Numbered from the stretch's first letter, positions 25,713 through 35,045 are shown. The stretch: DNA of 64,000 nucleotides from Paenibacillus dakarensis (GCF_001373415.1 NZ_CDSE01000057.1:1-64000), one strand, 5' to 3'. The notes: generated from the sequence alone by a model not told the origin. Numbers and translations are program-made.

Positions 25713-26353
25713 TGGGGAAGTCAAAAGGCAATATATACAGAAGGTTTGTAAAAAGACCTATGGATATTGTGCTCTCGCTGATAGCTATAACCCTATTAAG
25801 TCCGGTGTTCTTTATAGTAGCCGTACTTGTGAGGGTGAAGTTAGGAAGCCCGGTGTTATTTAAGCAAAGTAGACCTGGTCTTAATGAAAAGATATTTATG
25901 ATGTATAAGTTCAGAACGATGACTGATGAGAGAGATGTAAATGGAGAATTACTTCCTGATAACGTAAGGCTAACAAAATTCGGTAAGTTTTTAAGGTCGA
26001 CATCGCTTGATGAATTACCAGAACTCCTGAATATTTTGAAGGGTGATATGTCGATTGTAGGTCCTAGACCTTTGCTGGTGCAATACTTACCGTTGTATAA
26101 CGAATACCAGAAAAGGCGACATGAAGAAAGACCAGGATTGTCCGGCCTGGCACAGGTGAATGGAAGAAATGCAATCAGTTGGGAAGAAAAGTTCATTCTA
26201 GATGTTGAATATGTTGATAACGTAAGCTTCATTAATGACTGGAAGATCATCCTCTTAACTATAAAAAAAGTGTTCCAGAGAGAAGGGATCAACTCAGCAG
26301 TTGCAGCAACAGTAGAACCCTTTAATGGAACACAAGGAGAGATGCAGCTATGA
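25712..26353 (+). CDS. epsL: EpsL-like undecaprenyl-phosphate phosphoglycosyltransferase
   Basis: 213 residues: one N-terminal membrane helix (DIVLSLIAITLLSPVFFIVA) then the catalytic block FKQSRPGLNEKIFMMYKFRT, DELPELLNILKGDMSIVGPR and RPGLSGLAQVNGRNAISWEE. This is the monotopic PglC/EpsL form, which transfers a phosphosugar from UDP to the lipid carrier and starts repeat-unit assembly. ATG 25712 overlaps the epsN stop; an earlier in-frame ATG at 25631 lies inside epsN and is not supported. Adjacent epsM makes its likely substrate. Confidence 0.94.
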   Translation: MGKSKGNIYRRFVKRPMDIVLSLIAITLLSPVFFIVAVLVRVKLGSPVLFKQSRPGLNEKIFMMYKFRTMTDERDVNGELLPDNVRLTKFGKFLRSTSLDELPELLNILKGDMSIVGPRPLLVQYLPLYNEYQKRRHEERPGLSGLAQVNGRNAISWEEKFILDVEYVDNVSFINDWKIILLTIKKVFQREGINSAVAATVEPFNGTQGEMQL

Positions 26354-26973
26354 AGAGTAAGAAACTTCTCATTATAGGGGCGGGCGGTCACGGAAGAGTC
26401 ATTGCTGATATTGCTTTAAACATGGGGAAATGGCAGAGTATTGCCTTTCTAGATGATAGTAACACTACAACCTTCATGGGATTAGAGGTTATAGGTTCAA
26501 CCCATAATATATCCGAATATATCAATGAATACGAAATCATTGTAGGTATTGGCGATAATGGCAAACGAAAAGAGATACATGAAATTATCGAATCATTAGG
26601 AGCCAAAATTCCAGTCATCATTCACCCGAATGCGGTAATTGGATCTCAAGTGGAAATAGGAATGGGAACCGTTATTATGGCAGGCGTAACTATCAACTGT
26701 TGTTCTGTAATAGGTAAAGGATGCATCATTAATACGGGTTCAACAGTAGATCATGATAATCATATCGAAGATTTTGTTCATATTTCACCGGGAGTACATT
26801 TAGCTGGATCAGTTAATATTGAGAGAGGCTCTTGGTTAGGAATTGGGAGTATTGTAAGTAATAACATTAGCATTACTACTGATTGTAAACTTGGTGCCGG
26901 TTCTGTAGTTGTTAAGGATATAACCGAACCGGGAAAGTATGTTGGAGTTCCGGTTAGGAGAATAAAATTATGA
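26350..26973 (+). CDS. epsM: EpsM/NeuD-like sugar O/N-acetyltransferase
   Basis: 207 residues. An N-terminal Rossmann half (KLLIIGAGGHGRVIADIALN) is followed by a left-handed beta-helix of hexapeptide repeats with the catalytic-His region GSTVDHDNHIEDFVHISPGV, ending KYVGVPVRRIKL. This is the PglD/NeuD/EpsM family, acetyl-CoA-dependent N-acetylation of a UDP-4-amino sugar. It overlaps the previous gene by ATGA and has AAGGAGAG upstream. It completes the dehydratase-aminotransferase-acetyltransferase trio. Confidence 0.92.
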   Translation: MKSKKLLIIGAGGHGRVIADIALNMGKWQSIAFLDDSNTTTFMGLEVIGSTHNISEYINEYEIIVGIGDNGKRKEIHEIIESLGAKIPVIIHPNAVIGSQVEIGMGTVIMAGVTINCCSVIGKGCIINTGSTVDHDNHIEDFVHISPGVHLAGSVNIERGSWLGIGSIVSNNISITTDCKLGAGSVVVKDITEPGKYVGVPVRRIKL

Positions 26974-28262
26974 AAAAGAAAATTTGGATTTGGAATCACT
27001 ATGCTACAAACATGTATAAAGACAAAGCGGGAAGACATTATTGGTTTGCAGAAAACTTAGTTAAACAAGGTTATAATCCAGCGATTTTTTGTGCATCTAC
27101 AGTTCATAATTCAAATGAGAATATAGATACTGGTAGTAATACGTATGCTTCAGATGTCACTAATGAAATCCCCTTTGTATTTGTGAAAACACCTAAATAT
27201 ATTGGTAATGGGCGACAACGGATCCAAAACATGTTTTCCTTTTATAAAAATCTTTTTTCTGTATCGAAGGAGTATGCTGAACAGTATGGGAAGCCAAATG
27301 TGATATTAGCTTCAAGTGTTCATCCCCTTACATTGCTTGCCGGAATTAAGATAGCAAGAAAATTTGGAATACCATGTATTTGTGAAGTGAGAGATTTATG
27401 GCCAGAAAGTATCGTAGCGTACGGTGCTTTAAAAAGAAATAGTCTTATTGCCAAAATGCTATATCAAGGTGAAAAATGGATATATAAAAAAGCGGATTCT
27501 ATTATTATGACATGGGAGGGTGGCTTTGAATATATAACCGATCAAGGATGGGACGATATTATAAAGTTAAATAAGGTCAATCATATAAGTAATGGAGTAG
27601 ATATTAACACTTTTGACAAAAACAGTGAATATTATAAAATTACTGACTCAGATTTAGATTGCAAAGACTATAAAAATGTTGTTTATGCAGGTTCTATTAG
27701 GAAAGTTAATAACCTCGGAATGCTATTAGACGCTGCTAAAATAATTCAAAATCAAGGAAAAAAAGATATTAGATTTCTAATATTTGGTTCTGGCGATGAA
27801 AGTGAAGCACTTAAAAAGCGATGTGAAAATGAAAATATAAATAACGTTTTATTTAAAGGACGAGTTGAAAAGCAATACGTACCGTCAGTGCTTAAAAAGT
27901 CTTGCATAAATATACTTCATAATTCAAGTACTTCACTTGATAAGTATGGCCAAAGCCAAAATAAATTTTTTGAGTATTTAGCAGCTGGGAGGTGTATTGT
28001 TCAAACATACACGACTGGCTATAGTATTTGTGAAAAATTCAATTGTGGAATTAGTGCTCCTGTACAAAATGCAGAGGAGATTGCAAAGGCAATAATTGTA
28101 GCCTGTAGTGACGAAGAAAAAAATGTTTTGATGGGGAAAAATGCTCGTGAAGCTGCCTATCAATTTGACTTTAATAGATTAACAGAAAAATTGATTAATA
28201 TTATTGAAGAAGTAAATGGAGGAGAGGAACGCTCAAATGAGTTTATACGAAAAAATAGTTAA
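26970..28262 (+). CDS. GT4 family glycosyltransferase (WbuB-like)
   Basis: 430 residues: an N-terminal acceptor domain (KIWIWNHYATNMYKDKAGRH, CEVRDLWPESIVAYGAL) and a GT-B donor domain with VYAGSIRKVNNLGMLLDAAK, FLIFGSGDESEALKKRC and KFFEYLAAGRCIV. The RDLWPE motif is common in WbuB-like enzymes that add amino sugars. It acts on the cytoplasmic face, extending the lipid-linked repeat. It begins with an ATGA overlap with epsM. The base composition becomes strongly AT-rich from here to about 33.3 kb. Confidence 0.9.
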   Translation: MKKKIWIWNHYATNMYKDKAGRHYWFAENLVKQGYNPAIFCASTVHNSNENIDTGSNTYASDVTNEIPFVFVKTPKYIGNGRQRIQNMFSFYKNLFSVSKEYAEQYGKPNVILASSVHPLTLLAGIKIARKFGIPCICEVRDLWPESIVAYGALKRNSLIAKMLYQGEKWIYKKADSIIMTWEGGFEYITDQGWDDIIKLNKVNHISNGVDINTFDKNSEYYKITDSDLDCKDYKNVVYAGSIRKVNNLGMLLDAAKIIQNQGKKDIRFLIFGSGDESEALKKRCENENINNVLFKGRVEKQYVPSVLKKSCINILHNSSTSLDKYGQSQNKFFEYLAAGRCIVQTYTTGYSICEKFNCGISAPVQNAEEIAKAIIVACSDEEKNVLMGKNAREAAYQFDFNRLTEKLINIIEEVNGGEERSNEFIRKNS

Positions 28263-29556
28263 TAAAGAGGAAAAAGTTGCGGTTGTTGGGTTAGGTTATG
28301 TAGGTATGCCAATTGCGGTCGCATTTGCAAATAAGGTTAATGTTATAGGATTTGATCTTAATACTAATAAAATTGAACAGTACAAGAATGGAATAGATCC
28401 TACTAACGAAGTTGGTGATGAGGTTATTAGGCAGACAACCGTTGAATTCACATCTGATTCAACTAAGCTACAAGAGGCAAAATTTCATATTATAGCTGTT
28501 CCTACACCAGTAAATGCTGATAAAACGCCTGATTTAAGTCCCATAGAAAGTGTGAGCATAACAATAGGGAAAAATCTTACAAGAGGTTCGATTGTAGTAT
28601 ATGAGTCCACAGTGTATCCAGGGGTTACTGAAGACATATGTATTCCTATTTTAGAAAGAGAGTCCGGTCTTAAGTGTGGTGTGGATTTTAAAGTAGGGTA
28701 TTCTCCAGAGCGTATTAATCCTGGTGATAAAGTACATAGGTTAGAGAATATCATAAAGATTGTTTCGGGGATGGATTATGAGTCTTTAGAGGAAATTGCT
28801 AAGGTTTACGAGCTTGTGGTAGAGGCTGGAGTACATCGTGCGGGTTCTATTAAAGTGGCTGAAGCGGCCAAGGTAGTTGAGAATAGTCAACGTGATATAA
28901 ATATTGCATTTATGAATGAGCTAGCTATCGTTTTTGATCGTATGGCTATAGATACTCAAGAAGTTATAGAAGCAATGAATACGAAATGGAATGCCTTGAA
29001 ATTCTACCCGGGATTAGTGGGAGGACATTGTATTGGAGTAGATCCTTACTATTTTATATACGAAGCAGAAAGACTTGGTTATCACTCGCAGATTATTTTA
29101 TCAGGTCGACAAATAAATGACGGTATGGGTTCATTTGTTGCGGATGTAATAATAAAAAAAATAATTCATGCTAATAAAGTAGTTAAACAATCCAAGGTAG
29201 TCATCCTTGGTATTACATTTAAAGAGAACTGCCCTGATACTAGAAATTCTAAAGTTGAGGATATTATTAAGCGGCTAAATGAATATGAAATAGATCCAGT
29301 CATTGTTGACCCTTATGCTGATCCCGCAGAAGCAAATCTAGAATATGGAGTAGATTTACTTCCTTTTGATATGATAAATGATGCTGATTGTGTTGTATTT
29401 GCCGTTGGTCATGATTATTTTAAAGACTTGACTATTGTACAAATTGATAGAATGTTTAGGGATTTACCGAACAATGAAAAAGTAATTATTGATGTTAAGA
29501 GTATTTTGAATAAAACAGAATTGCAAGAAAAAAACTATTCATATTGGCGTCTGTAA
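28237..29556 (+). CDS. UDP-N-acetylhexosamine/UDP-glucose-type 6-dehydrogenase (WbpO/TviB-like)
   Basis: 439 residues with the NAD site VAVVGLGYVGMPIAVAF, VPTPVNADKTPDLSPI, ESTVYPGVTED and the catalytic cysteine in GLVGGHCIGVDPYYF, plus the C-terminal GITFKENCPDTRNSKVEDII. This signature fits the branch making UDP-N-acetyl-galactosaminuronate or mannosaminuronate, so the polymer probably contains a uronic acid. ATG 28237 follows GGAGGAGAGG; the start lies within the end of the previous gene. Confidence 0.92.
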   Translation: MSLYEKIVNKEEKVAVVGLGYVGMPIAVAFANKVNVIGFDLNTNKIEQYKNGIDPTNEVGDEVIRQTTVEFTSDSTKLQEAKFHIIAVPTPVNADKTPDLSPIESVSITIGKNLTRGSIVVYESTVYPGVTEDICIPILERESGLKCGVDFKVGYSPERINPGDKVHRLENIIKIVSGMDYESLEEIAKVYELVVEAGVHRAGSIKVAEAAKVVENSQRDINIAFMNELAIVFDRMAIDTQEVIEAMNTKWNALKFYPGLVGGHCIGVDPYYFIYEAERLGYHSQIILSGRQINDGMGSFVADVIIKKIIHANKVVKQSKVVILGITFKENCPDTRNSKVEDIIKRLNEYEIDPVIVDPYADPAEANLEYGVDLLPFDMINDADCVVFAVGHDYFKDLTIVQIDRMFRDLPNNEKVIIDVKSILNKTELQEKNYSYWRL

Positions 29557-29576
29557 TTCCAAATAGGGGGATTAGG

Positions 29577-30704
29577 ATGAAGGTACTACATATTAACTCT
29601 TATTTTAATGGAAGTGCATTTTATAAAAATTTGTATGAAAAGCAAGTTGAAAAAGGAATTGACTTAAAAGTATATGTACCCGTGAATTATTCTACGAATG
29701 TATCTAGTCTAAATCTAGGTGAATATACAACTATTAGTGCTAATCACGGAAAAAATGATAGATATATATTTCGAATGAAGCATTCAAAAATATATAAGGA
29801 TTTAATACGAAATTTAGATGTAGATAATTATGAATTAATTCATGCACATTCTTTATTCTCCAATGGATTTATTGCTAAAAAAATCTATGAAGATTATAAA
29901 ATACCATATATTGTTGCGGTTAGAAATACGGATATATATACTTTTTTTAAATATATGGTTCATTTGAGAAAAACGGGTATCGATATTTTGAAAAAAGCTG
30001 AAAAAGTCATATTTCTTTCTAAAGGATATCGAAACTATATTATGAATAATTATATTCCAGATGAACTCAAAGAACAGATCGAAAGTAAGTCTATTGTTGT
30101 TCCAAATGGAATTGAAAATTTCTGGTTTAATAACCAAGCAAAAAGAAAAAGAGATTTTAATAATAAAATAAAATTAATTTACGTTGGAAAGATTAATAAG
30201 AACAAAAATATTTCCGCAACTATCAAAGCAATCGAGATTTTAAAAAGAAAAGGTTTTGAAGTTCGGTTTACAATTGTTGGAGATGTTGAGGATGAAACAA
30301 TTTATAATGAAATTAAAGACTTACCTTTTGTAAAGTATTTAGGATCTATGTCAAAAGAAGGGTTGTTAGAAATATATCGAGATAACGATATTTTTGTTAT
30401 GCCGTCAATACATGAAACGTTTGGTTTGGTATATGCAGAATCAATAAGTCAGGGAGTGCCTGTAATTTATACCAAGGGACAAGGGTTTGATGGTCAATTT
30501 GAAGAAGGTATGGTTGGTTATTCAGTAAACTCTAGTTCTTCAGAACAAATAGCTCAGAAGATTATTTCAATTATAAAAAAATATGATGTAATCTCTAAGA
30601 ACTGTTTGAATTTATCACATAAATTTAAATGGGAATTTATTGAGCAGGAATATAATAATATTTACTCAAATGTTATTAACAATCAAAACTATATTAGAAA
30701 ATAA
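29577..30704 (+). CDS. GT4 family glycosyltransferase
   Basis: 375 residues; GT-B fold: N-terminal MKVLHINSYFNGSAFYKNLY, central ELIHAHSLFSNGFIAKKI and a donor domain with KLIYVGKINKNKNISATIKA, RFTIVGDVEDE and DIFVMPSIHETFGLVYAESI, the E-x7-E-like end of the donor site. The sugar added is not predictable. ATG 29577 follows AGGGGGATTAGG. Very low GC, like its neighbours. Confidence 0.9.
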   Translation: MKVLHINSYFNGSAFYKNLYEKQVEKGIDLKVYVPVNYSTNVSSLNLGEYTTISANHGKNDRYIFRMKHSKIYKDLIRNLDVDNYELIHAHSLFSNGFIAKKIYEDYKIPYIVAVRNTDIYTFFKYMVHLRKTGIDILKKAEKVIFLSKGYRNYIMNNYIPDELKEQIESKSIVVPNGIENFWFNNQAKRKRDFNNKIKLIYVGKINKNKNISATIKAIEILKRKGFEVRFTIVGDVEDETIYNEIKDLPFVKYLGSMSKEGLLEIYRDNDIFVMPSIHETFGLVYAESISQGVPVIYTKGQGFDGQFEEGMVGYSVNSSSSEQIAQKIISIIKKYDVISKNCLNLSHKFKWEFIEQEYNNIYSNVINNQNYIRK

Positions 30705-30773
30705 TGTGGATCTTCTATCTATGGCTGTTCCTTTAATCGTTTTAATAGCGAGATTAGAAAGGAGGGGATTACC

Positions 30774-32015
30774 ATTTCTAAGATTAAAATAATATTTTCT
30801 GTGGAGTTTTTTTATGTGATGTTCTTATTTTCGGGAACATTTAAAGAGAGTTTTAACATTCCGATCGACTTGGCAGCCTTCTTTTTAATACTGACTCTAA
30901 TAGTAGTAATAAAAGACTACATTAAACAACCAGTTATTAAAACGACTTGGATTGCGCCTATTGTTCTTTCGGGATCTTTACTATGGTTAATGTTATTAAG
31001 TATTTTAATTACTGGTGTCACGGACAGCTCTTTAGAGAAAATCGTTAAATTTGTAGCTTTAACCACACCTGCATATTTATTACCATTATTGTTCGTAAGG
31101 AACAGGGATTCAATTAGAAGAGTATTGTTATCCATATCTATTCTATCTGTAATCTTGTCTTTGTTTTCATTGCCGGCGATTCTCGCAAAGGGTAGCGGAT
31201 TTGTTGGATTTAACAACGGAAACTATCAGGGATTAGCCAGAACTACCGGTATAGGGTTTATCACGCTTGCTTATTTTTATTTCACGGCGAGCAAGAAAGG
31301 AAAGTATTTGATATTATCTTTTCTTTTTTTAGTTGCATTAACTCTAGTTTCTACGGGCAGCCGAATGCCGTTATTGGCGATTCTAGTTATTGGTCTATAC
31401 GCCATGAAAAAATCCTTTGTGATTAAGGATAATACTGTATTAATAAAGAAAAAATCAATTTCTGGATTGGTTCTTGTCGCTGCGTTGACTATTGCATTGC
31501 CTTTCCTATACTCAAAAGGTTATTTTCATACAATTGTCTATCGCTTTCAAGTTTTATTTGAGAGTGACGGTGGAGCATCAGCGATCGGCAGAGTTAGTCG
31601 TATGCAATCAGCAATAAAAATGTTTGAAGATAACCCGTTTTTCGGTGGTGGTATTGGTAGTTTTGGTAGATATTATTATGGCACCGATGGGGTATATGCC
31701 CATAATATCTTTTTAGAGTTTTTATCTGAGTTGGGGTTATTAGGTGTAATTTGGCTAGTTTTATTTTTTGTATTTGTTATTTATCGTTCGATTATCTTGT
31801 ACAAAAAGAAGAATCATAGCTTAGATGGATTGCAGATTGTTTTATTATCGGGTTTTCTATTTTTCTTGATGAACGCTATGGTAAGTGGAGATTTAAACGC
31901 AAATAGAGCTTTATTCTCCTTTGCGGCATTGCTTGCTACTTCCCCATTCATAATTGAAAAACATCGAAGTGAAACAATTTATTATGATAATACTGCGCGC
32001 AGCTTTCTTTGTTAA
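30774..32015 (+). CDS. O-antigen ligase/polymerase-like (Wzy), probable ATT start
   Basis: Polytopic membrane protein of about 413 residues with around ten hydrophobic helices. It has the Wzy/WaaL-family loop around GRVSRMQSAIKMFEDNPFFG then GGIGSFGRYYYG and AHNIFLEFLSELGLLG (the H-N-x-F-L-E motif). It would polymerise repeat units outside the membrane. AGGAGG at 30760-30765 lies 8 nt before ATT at 30774, in frame with SKIKIIFSVEFFYVMFLFSG, whereas the first GTG (30801) has no ribosome site, so a rare ATT start is proposed. If wrong, translation begins at GTG 30801. Confidence 0.85.
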   Translation: MSKIKIIFSVEFFYVMFLFSGTFKESFNIPIDLAAFFLILTLIVVIKDYIKQPVIKTTWIAPIVLSGSLLWLMLLSILITGVTDSSLEKIVKFVALTTPAYLLPLLFVRNRDSIRRVLLSISILSVILSLFSLPAILAKGSGFVGFNNGNYQGLARTTGIGFITLAYFYFTASKKGKYLILSFLFLVALTLVSTGSRMPLLAILVIGLYAMKKSFVIKDNTVLIKKKSISGLVLVAALTIALPFLYSKGYFHTIVYRFQVLFESDGGASAIGRVSRMQSAIKMFEDNPFFGGGIGSFGRYYYGTDGVYAHNIFLEFLSELGLLGVIWLVLFFVFVIYRSIILYKKKNHSLDGLQIVLLSGFLFFLMNAMVSGDLNANRALFSFAALLATSPFIIEKHRSETIYYDNTARSFLC

Positions 32016-32108
32016 TGGATCCTATCTAGCGAAGGAAAAGAGATTCCTTCATTTAATTCTTTAGAGTAGTGATTCAATGTTGTTTTATATTTTAAGGAGT
32101 ATTCCTCT

Positions 32109-33326
32109 ATGAAAAAAAAGATGATTTATGATTCTATACTGAATATAATTGCAACGTCACTACCATTAATAATTCTTCAATTAATAATATTGCCTATTAT
32201 AGGAACAATTTTAGGGAATTCTAAATATGGTTTAATGGTAACACTGGTCAGTTTAACAACACTAATAAGCCTTCCCCTTGGCAATGTTCTAAATAATGTG
32301 AGATTGCTTGAGAATGAGAACTACCAAAAGAATGGTCTCAGTGGTGATTTTAATGTATTACTAGTTAATAGTATTATTATAAATTCAATTTTAGTTATTG
32401 TTGGAACATTATATTATGAAGATCATCCTTCTTTTATGAATATAATACTAATTTTAGGGATTTCTTGTTTAAGTTTAGTAAGGGAATACCTTATCGTAAG
32501 CTTTAGATTGTCTCTAAATTACAAAGGAATTTTGGTAAACAATATTATTCTAGGTATAGGTTATTTATTTGGTTTTCTTTTTTTCTATATGTTTGGTTAC
32601 TGGCAATTGATTTATATAGTAGGAACCTTTTTTAGCCTTTTGTATATTATTAAGAAATCAAACTTATTAAAGGAAGGTTTTGCTACTACGATCCTATTTA
32701 AAAAGACGTCATACAAAGCTGTGGTTTTATTTTCTTCGACTTTTATGAAAACTGTTCTTTCATATGCTGATAAACTTATATTATTTCCATTACTCGGTCC
32801 CACTGCTGTATCTGTTTATTATTCTGCGACAGTTCTTAGTAAACTAATTACAAGGGTAATAACTCCTGTAACTAGTGTAATGTTAAGTTATCTTGCTAAA
32901 ATGCAAGAATTTAAAATGAAACATCTGGTCATCCTTATGAGTTTAATGACTGGTATAGGAATTGTGGGTTATTTTATTATAATGGCAATCAGTGAACCGA
33001 TGTTATATTTACTGTATCCGCAATGGGCAACTGAATCAGCGCAGTTAATATCTGTTACAGCTGCAACTACTGTAGTTGATTTGATAAGCTCTATAATTAA
33101 CCCGATTATATTAAGGTTTAAGAATATTAATTGGCAATTAGGAATTAGTGGGTCTAACTTAATTATTACCGTTTTAGCTGTATTTATATTTTATCATTTG
33201 TACGGATTACTAGGCTTTTGTATAGGTATGTTGATATCAAATATAATAAAACTAATAATGATGATCTTCATATTGCTTTTAAATAACGGGAAAGTTAAGA
33301 AAAATGAATCGATGATTTATGAATAG
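32109..33326 (+). CDS. Wzx-type polysaccharide flippase
   Basis: 405 residues, about twelve hydrophobic segments, no signal peptide; starts MKKKMIYDSILNIIATSLPL and keeps the MOP/PST-like layout (YADKLILFPLLGPTAVSVYY, LYGLLGFCIGMLISNIIKL). It should flip the completed lipid-linked repeat for the Wzy polymerase. TTAAGGAG precedes the ATG. The 174 nt to the next gene show no gene. It is the last clear pathway enzyme of the exopolysaccharide cluster. Confidence 0.87.
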   Translation: MKKKMIYDSILNIIATSLPLIILQLIILPIIGTILGNSKYGLMVTLVSLTTLISLPLGNVLNNVRLLENENYQKNGLSGDFNVLLVNSIIINSILVIVGTLYYEDHPSFMNIILILGISCLSLVREYLIVSFRLSLNYKGILVNNIILGIGYLFGFLFFYMFGYWQLIYIVGTFFSLLYIIKKSNLLKEGFATTILFKKTSYKAVVLFSSTFMKTVLSYADKLILFPLLGPTAVSVYYSATVLSKLITRVITPVTSVMLSYLAKMQEFKMKHLVILMSLMTGIGIVGYFIIMAISEPMLYLLYPQWATESAQLISVTAATTVVDLISSIINPIILRFKNINWQLGISGSNLIITVLAVFIFYHLYGLLGFCIGMLISNIIKLIMMIFILLLNNGKVKKNESMIYE

Positions 33327-33500
33327 TATTCTTATAATTTAGTTTAAAAAAAGATTACTAACCTTGGCATATGGATTATATAATCAGGTGAATTACTGTT
33401 GATACATAATCATAGATACTAGACGGTGTTTGGGATTCTAAATTCACCCTTCCAAAAAACGGGTATAGTAAGGTAACAAAAAAATTCTGCGAGGTACACT

Positions 33501-34289
33501 ATGGAACAAGTCAAAGAAAGACGTAAAAGAAGAAAAAAGTCGAAAAAGCCCTTATGGATTACATTAATTGTTCTTTTAGTTCTTGGTGGTGCCGGTTGGG
33601 GTGGCTTCTATTATCTAACTCATAAGGATATTGCGGCCGAGGATATTGGAGTAGATCAAGACTTCTTTGACTTTTCTGAATTTGATCTGGAGTTTAATCC
33701 AGATTTGATTCCTGACGTGGAACCCACTACTGATGGAAAAGAGGTACCGTCTGGTAAAGAGGGGGATCCAACAGGTAAAGAGGCAGATAAGCAGCCTGGT
33801 CAACAACCAAAAGACCAACCAAAAGACCCTAAGGATTCATCTATCACAGAAAAAACGCCAACTGCTTCTCAGAAGCCTCAAAAGCCAGGGAAAGAGAATG
33901 TAGATCAGACTAAGCCTGCTAAGCCTGCTGAGCCTGCTAAGCCAATAGACAAGAAGCAGGAGATCGAGAATAAATATTCAGGTGTGTTTGAAAGATTGGA
34001 GTCTGTAGCTCTCTCTAAGCTGGATACTTTAGCAGAGAAAGCACTTAAGGACTACCGCGCAGGTCGTTCTTTGGTGGATATTTCATCCACATATATGAGC
34101 GCAGCCAATAAGCTGCAGGATAAAGTCGATGGAGCCTTTTATATTCAGTTGGATCGGTTGAAGGCAGATCTCAAGGCGAATGGTTTAGATAATGAGTTAG
34201 CTAAAAAAGCTGAATCCTCCTATAAAGCAGCTATTGCTTCTAAAAAGAATGAAATGATGGAGAAGGTTACTAAAATCTCAGGGAAATAA
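33501..34289 (+). CDS. Membrane-anchored protein with a Lys/Pro-rich linker and helical C-terminal domain
   Basis: 262 residues: a basic cytoplasmic start (KERRKRRKKSKKPL), one membrane helix (residues 21-40), then an acidic stretch, a Lys/Pro/Gln-rich linker (about 75-150; KPAKPAEPAKP repeats) and a C-terminal helical domain of about 100 residues (LKADLKANGLDNELAKKAES). The last domain resembles the C-terminus of the secreted protein at 23536-24459. Topology is N-in, C-out. The linker looks wall-spanning. No enzyme motif seen. Position right after wzx suggests a structural role in export or anchoring of the polymer (inference). Confidence 0.75.
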   Translation: MEQVKERRKRRKKSKKPLWITLIVLLVLGGAGWGGFYYLTHKDIAAEDIGVDQDFFDFSEFDLEFNPDLIPDVEPTTDGKEVPSGKEGDPTGKEADKQPGQQPKDQPKDPKDSSITEKTPTASQKPQKPGKENVDQTKPAKPAEPAKPIDKKQEIENKYSGVFERLESVALSKLDTLAEKALKDYRAGRSLVDISSTYMSAANKLQDKVDGAFYIQLDRLKADLKANGLDNELAKKAESSYKAAIASKKNEMMEKVTKISGK

Positions 34290-34299
34290 GATCATCCTG

Positions 34300-34331
34300 A
34301 AGGCCTGGCATGAGATGGCTAGGCCTTTTTG
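34300..34331 (+). terminator. Intrinsic terminator closing the polysaccharide cluster
   Basis: AAGGCCT (34300-34306) pairs with AGGCCTT (34321-34327), followed by TTTTG. It separates the exopolysaccharide region from the next gene. Confidence 0.85.
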
Positions 34332-34401
34332 TGCTAGGGAAGCTTTCTTCTAATCTCTTTAGTTCTATAATAGTACGGATCAACATTGAGAGGTGAGAAG
34401 C

Positions 34402-34815
34402 ATGGATTATAAAGACTTGCCCGAACGGCTGGATGAGAGATTCTTGAAGGGGTGCTTTCAGGAATTATTAACTCGAATCGTGAACTCTCAAATTGAAGAA
34501 ATAGAGGCCTTAATACAATTGAAGGAACTGACCATACGGCAGTGGTATACATTTGAATTGTTGAATTCTGAAATTAGAGCACATATCGACAAGTGGCTCA
34601 TTCAGATATGGCATCCACTCTCTGAGGAAAAAGCGAATTTAATTACATTTATAGTTATTAATCTTGGTTTGATCTGTACTTATGAACACTTACTGGAAGA
34701 GTATAAGCATTTACAATCTGAGAGTTATCAAACCATCATTAAAGAGATGATTAGCGAATTGAAGGGGAATGTGGAAGACCCTTACCAAGCTTTACGTGAA
34801 TATATAATAATATGA
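34402..34815 (+). CDS. Hypothetical helical protein
   Basis: 137 residues, soluble, rich in Leu, Ile and Glu, with predicted helices throughout (ELLTRIVNSQIEEIEALIQL, HLLEEYKHLQSESYQTIIKE). No signal peptide, membrane segment or catalytic motif is visible and I do not recognise the family. ATG 34402 follows AGAGGTGAG; GTG 34393 lies in the ribosome site itself. It stands alone between two terminator regions, upstream of the cold-shock gene. The 230-nt gap that follows holds only the cold-shock promoter and leader. Confidence 0.68.
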   Translation: MDYKDLPERLDERFLKGCFQELLTRIVNSQIEEIEALIQLKELTIRQWYTFELLNSEIRAHIDKWLIQIWHPLSEEKANLITFIVINLGLICTYEHLLEEYKHLQSESYQTIIKEMISELKGNVEDPYQALREYIII

Positions 34816-34948
34816 TTTAGTAAGATAAATGATTAATTTATGTTACTAGTTGTAATTATTTTTCGGTTTATGGTTCAAATCTCTCAAGTATGGGTAATAC
34901 CTCATGACAGCCTTTTCATTTTCCGCAAAACTCCTACTTTTGTCTCGA

Positions 34949-34978
34949 TTGACAATGGATAAGTTTGGGTGTTATAGT
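34949..34978 (+). promoter_or_regulatory. Sigma-A promoter of the cold-shock gene
   Basis: TTGACA (34949-34954), 18-nt spacer, TATAGT (34973-34978). It predicts a leader of about 60 nt, consistent with structured cold-shock leaders that act as RNA thermosensors, though structure was not computed. Confidence 0.7.
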
Positions 34979-35045
34979 CGGAAATGTGGACAAATGGTGT
35001 CATACCACATACTATTATATTTGATGATGAAGGGAATGTTAGTGC

